A stretch of 64,000 nt of DNA from Rhodococcus sp. KBS0724. Lineage in GTDB: Bacteria > Actinomycetota > Actinomycetes > Mycobacteriales > Mycobacteriaceae. The translations under genes were made by a program, and so were the position numbers. The stretch spans positions 62,001-126,000 of the forward strand of contig NZ_VCBX02000002.1 of assembly GCF_005938745.2 (NCBI RefSeq). The letters are read 5' to 3'. Shown one piece after another: positions 62,377-64,000 of this stretch (position 1 is its first letter; each line of letters starts with the position of its first letter). The notes under the pieces are model-generated. The model was not told the origin of the DNA, ran no database searches, and saw only the letters and a program-made list of their open reading frames with translations.

Positions 62377-64000
62377 ATGTCCCCCGCACCAACACCATTC
62401 GGCCGCCGACCTACCAGAAAGACGGATTCGAGCCGCCGCATATTAGCGCTCGGGCTCGGCATATCCACTCTCGGAGCGGGAACCCTGGCGCTCACGGTTC
62501 CCACACTCGCATCCGCGACGACGCCGGGGTGCACCGACGTACTTGCAGTGATGACCCCCGGGACGTGGGAGACAACGTCCGACGCCGATCCCAGCGTTCC
62601 TGTCGGGATGCTCGCACCGGTGGGCAATTCGCTGAAAACGACGTACGGCGACAATGTCGAGCTGTTCTACACCCCGTACGCTGCTTCGGCGTTCGATCAA
62701 GGAAAAACCTACGGCGACAGCAAGGAAACGGCAATTGACGCCATCAACGACAAAGTAAGCACTGTCGCCGCGAACTGCCCCCACACAACATTCATCTTCT
62801 CCGGCTACTCCCAAGGCGCGGATGCCACCGGAGACATCGCCTCCGCCATCGGCAACGGCAAAGGCCCGATCAGCTCCGACAAGGTCCTCGCCGTCGGCCT
62901 ACTCGCGGACCCCGGCCGAGGAACAGACGGTGAATCCGTCGTCGGCCCATCCGCCACCGGAACCGGAATCGCAGACCCCCGCCCCCACGGAATGGGCACG
63001 CTCGCAGGACGAGTCGCGACCATCTGCGACCCCCAAGACCTTTACTGCTCGATCGACAAAAGCCGCAACAGTCTTCTCGGTGCGCTCGGAACCGTCCTGA
63101 GTAAGTCGCCCGGCGCATCCACCAACTTCCCCGTCGTCGGCGGCGGCTCACGTCTCGCGACGGCACTGACGTCCGATTTCTCCCACGCCAACCTGAGCGG
63201 CATCGGCGCCGACGTTGCAGGCCTCGCAGCAGCGCTCAACCCTCCCGCGCGGCAATCTGTCAACGTCTCCAGCGTCGCCCACAGCGCGACAGCACTGCTG
63301 GGCACCTTGAGCCCGTTGGCGGAGCTTCTCACGTCCGAGGCTGCGAACCCAGCATCGACGAGCACCCTGTCCAACGCACCTGCAGGTACTGCGGAGAACG
63401 CCGCCAACCAAGTACTCGTAAACACCCACGCCTCGAATCTCCCCGGTGCGTTGTCAAACGTAAACAGGATCGCGGCCGCTGCAACGCAATTGATCGACAC
63501 AGGGAACACATCCCTGGCGACAAGCTCACCGGAAGCCGGCGCGCTCGCCGCCACCGCCGCGGCACTAGGCAACCAGGTAGCACCTTTGGTCACCACACCG
63601 CCGGACGTCCTCGGCCAAGCATCTAGAGTGCTGGCAGTTCTCAAGCCGCGGGTCGTGGTCGATCAAGTCCTCAACATCGCCACCGGCATCACCTCCATCA
63701 ACTACCCCGCAATCCTGAATGATCTCGCGATGCTGCCGCAGAAAGTGGCCGCTCTCGACGTCGCCGGAGCCCACCAGATCGCAGGAGATCTCAACAACCA
63801 GTTCGCACCACTGGTGACAATGGCCGCCGACGTCGACCTCACATGGATCTCGCAGATCCTCACCGCCATCCCGGACCCGACCGGCACCGCGCAGATCGCG
63901 GCCGCCGTCTGCAATATCCTCTCCAGGGTCGACATCACCCGCATCGCCAACAACGTCGGGCAGATCCAAGAAGTTGCCTGGTCGGTTCTCGAAGGAAACC
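62377..64000 (+). CDS. Cutinase-family secreted serine esterase, 3' end outside window
   Basis: At least 541 residues, still open at the window end. A signal peptide (RRILALGLGISTLGAGTLAL, then TVPTLASA) is followed by the cutinase fold: CTDVLAVMTPGTWE, the nucleophile block FIFSGYSQGADATGDI (Ser), and TICDPQDLYC with catalytic Asp and a disulfide Cys. The catalytic His has not been located with certainty. The Ala/Thr-rich C-terminal extension is far longer than in fungal cutinases. It would hydrolyse polymer or glycolipid esters outside the cell. It is divergent from the small basic protein gene. Confidence 0.88.
   Translation, partial: MSPAPTPFGRRPTRKTDSSRRILALGLGISTLGAGTLALTVPTLASATTPGCTDVLAVMTPGTWETTSDADPSVPVGMLAPVGNSLKTTYGDNVELFYTPYAASAFDQGKTYGDSKETAIDAINDKVSTVAANCPHTTFIFSGYSQGADATGDIASAIGNGKGPISSDKVLAVGLLADPGRGTDGESVVGPSATGTGIADPRPHGMGTLAGRVATICDPQDLYCSIDKSRNSLLGALGTVLSKSPGASTNFPVVGGGSRLATALTSDFSHANLSGIGADVAGLAAALNPPARQSVNVSSVAHSATALLGTLSPLAELLTSEAANPASTSTLSNAPAGTAENAANQVLVNTHASNLPGALSNVNRIAAAATQLIDTGNTSLATSSPEAGALAATAAALGNQVAPLVTTPPDVLGQASRVLAVLKPRVVVDQVLNIATGITSINYPAILNDLAMLPQKVAALDVAGAHQIAGDLNNQFAPLVTMAADVDLTWISQILTAIPDPTGTAQIAAAVCNILSRVDITRIANNVGQIQEVAWSVLEGN

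Noticed and set aside
1..64000. CRISPR array or Cas genes
   Set aside because: No regularly spaced repeats or Cas motifs were seen on either strand.

Overview
The window looks like accessory DNA of a high-GC actinobacterium, most likely Rhodococcus or a close Nocardiaceae relative. The evidence is the codon use, the lipoproteins, a cutinase-family protein, a PknK-like kinase, an HrcA (CIRCE) site and many Rhodococcus-style catabolic genes. The number of transposon relics, broken genes and toxin-antitoxin modules suggests a large catabolic plasmid or a genomic island. No rRNA, tRNA or CRISPR array was seen.

Layout. (1) 1-10.4 kb: a partial metallo-hydrolase gene, a [2Fe-2S] ferredoxin, a tyrosine-recombinase relic, a large Ser/Thr kinase-ATPase-LuxR protein, and three IS110-type transposase genes that are all truncated or frameshifted. 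(2) 10.4-16.8 kb: a compact ketone/alcohol module (SDR, alpha/beta hydrolase, Baeyer-Villiger monooxygenase of the 4-hydroxyacetophenone monooxygenase type, MFS transporter) with a convergent TetR regulator. (3) 17.5-19.1 kb: a lipoprotein metallo-beta-lactamase-fold hydrolase and a relic of a paralogue. (4) 19.2-36.2 kb: the main attraction. A minus-strand series of thirteen genes runs from 36.1 to 24.2 kb. It encodes a two-subunit Rieske oxygenase, a NuoF-like flavoprotein and a 3Fe-4S ferredoxin as its probable electron chain, an isochorismatase-fold amidase, a divergent SDR, a NicX-type 2,5-dihydroxypyridine dioxygenase, a fused LigA-LigB ring-cleavage dioxygenase, a nitrilase-superfamily hydrolase, a small unknown protein, a GntR regulator, a maleate isomerase and an OYE-type reductase. 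A second GntR regulator, an NCS1 transporter, a dihydrodiol-dehydrogenase-like SDR and malic enzyme adjoin it. Most genes overlap or nearly touch, and a shared inverted-repeat operator lies before three of the promoters. The simplest reading is a nitrogen-heterocycle pathway that ends at maleate, fumarate, malate and pyruvate. (5) 37.3-46.4 kb: TetR, an Fe(II)/2-oxoglutarate dioxygenase, an orphan peptide-type binding lipoprotein, a broken lipoprotein gene, an IS6-type element, an amidohydrolase with an MHS transporter, and a divergent LysR regulator.

(6) 46.4-64 kb: a stress and plasmid-maintenance region. It has MerR-like regulators that appear to start at ATT, an Hsp20 gene behind a perfect CIRCE element, CspA, an HspR/MerR-like regulator, a gamma-butyrolactone-receptor-like TetR, an intact HTH/zeta-toxin pair, a decayed antitoxin/PIN pair, several small unknown proteins and a cutinase-family protein cut by the window end. 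Three copies of a promoter plus long leader (55.2, 56.2 and 57.8 kb) keep the same -35/-10 spacing and a GC-rich hairpin with compensatory base changes, so this leader is a good candidate for an undescribed structured RNA.
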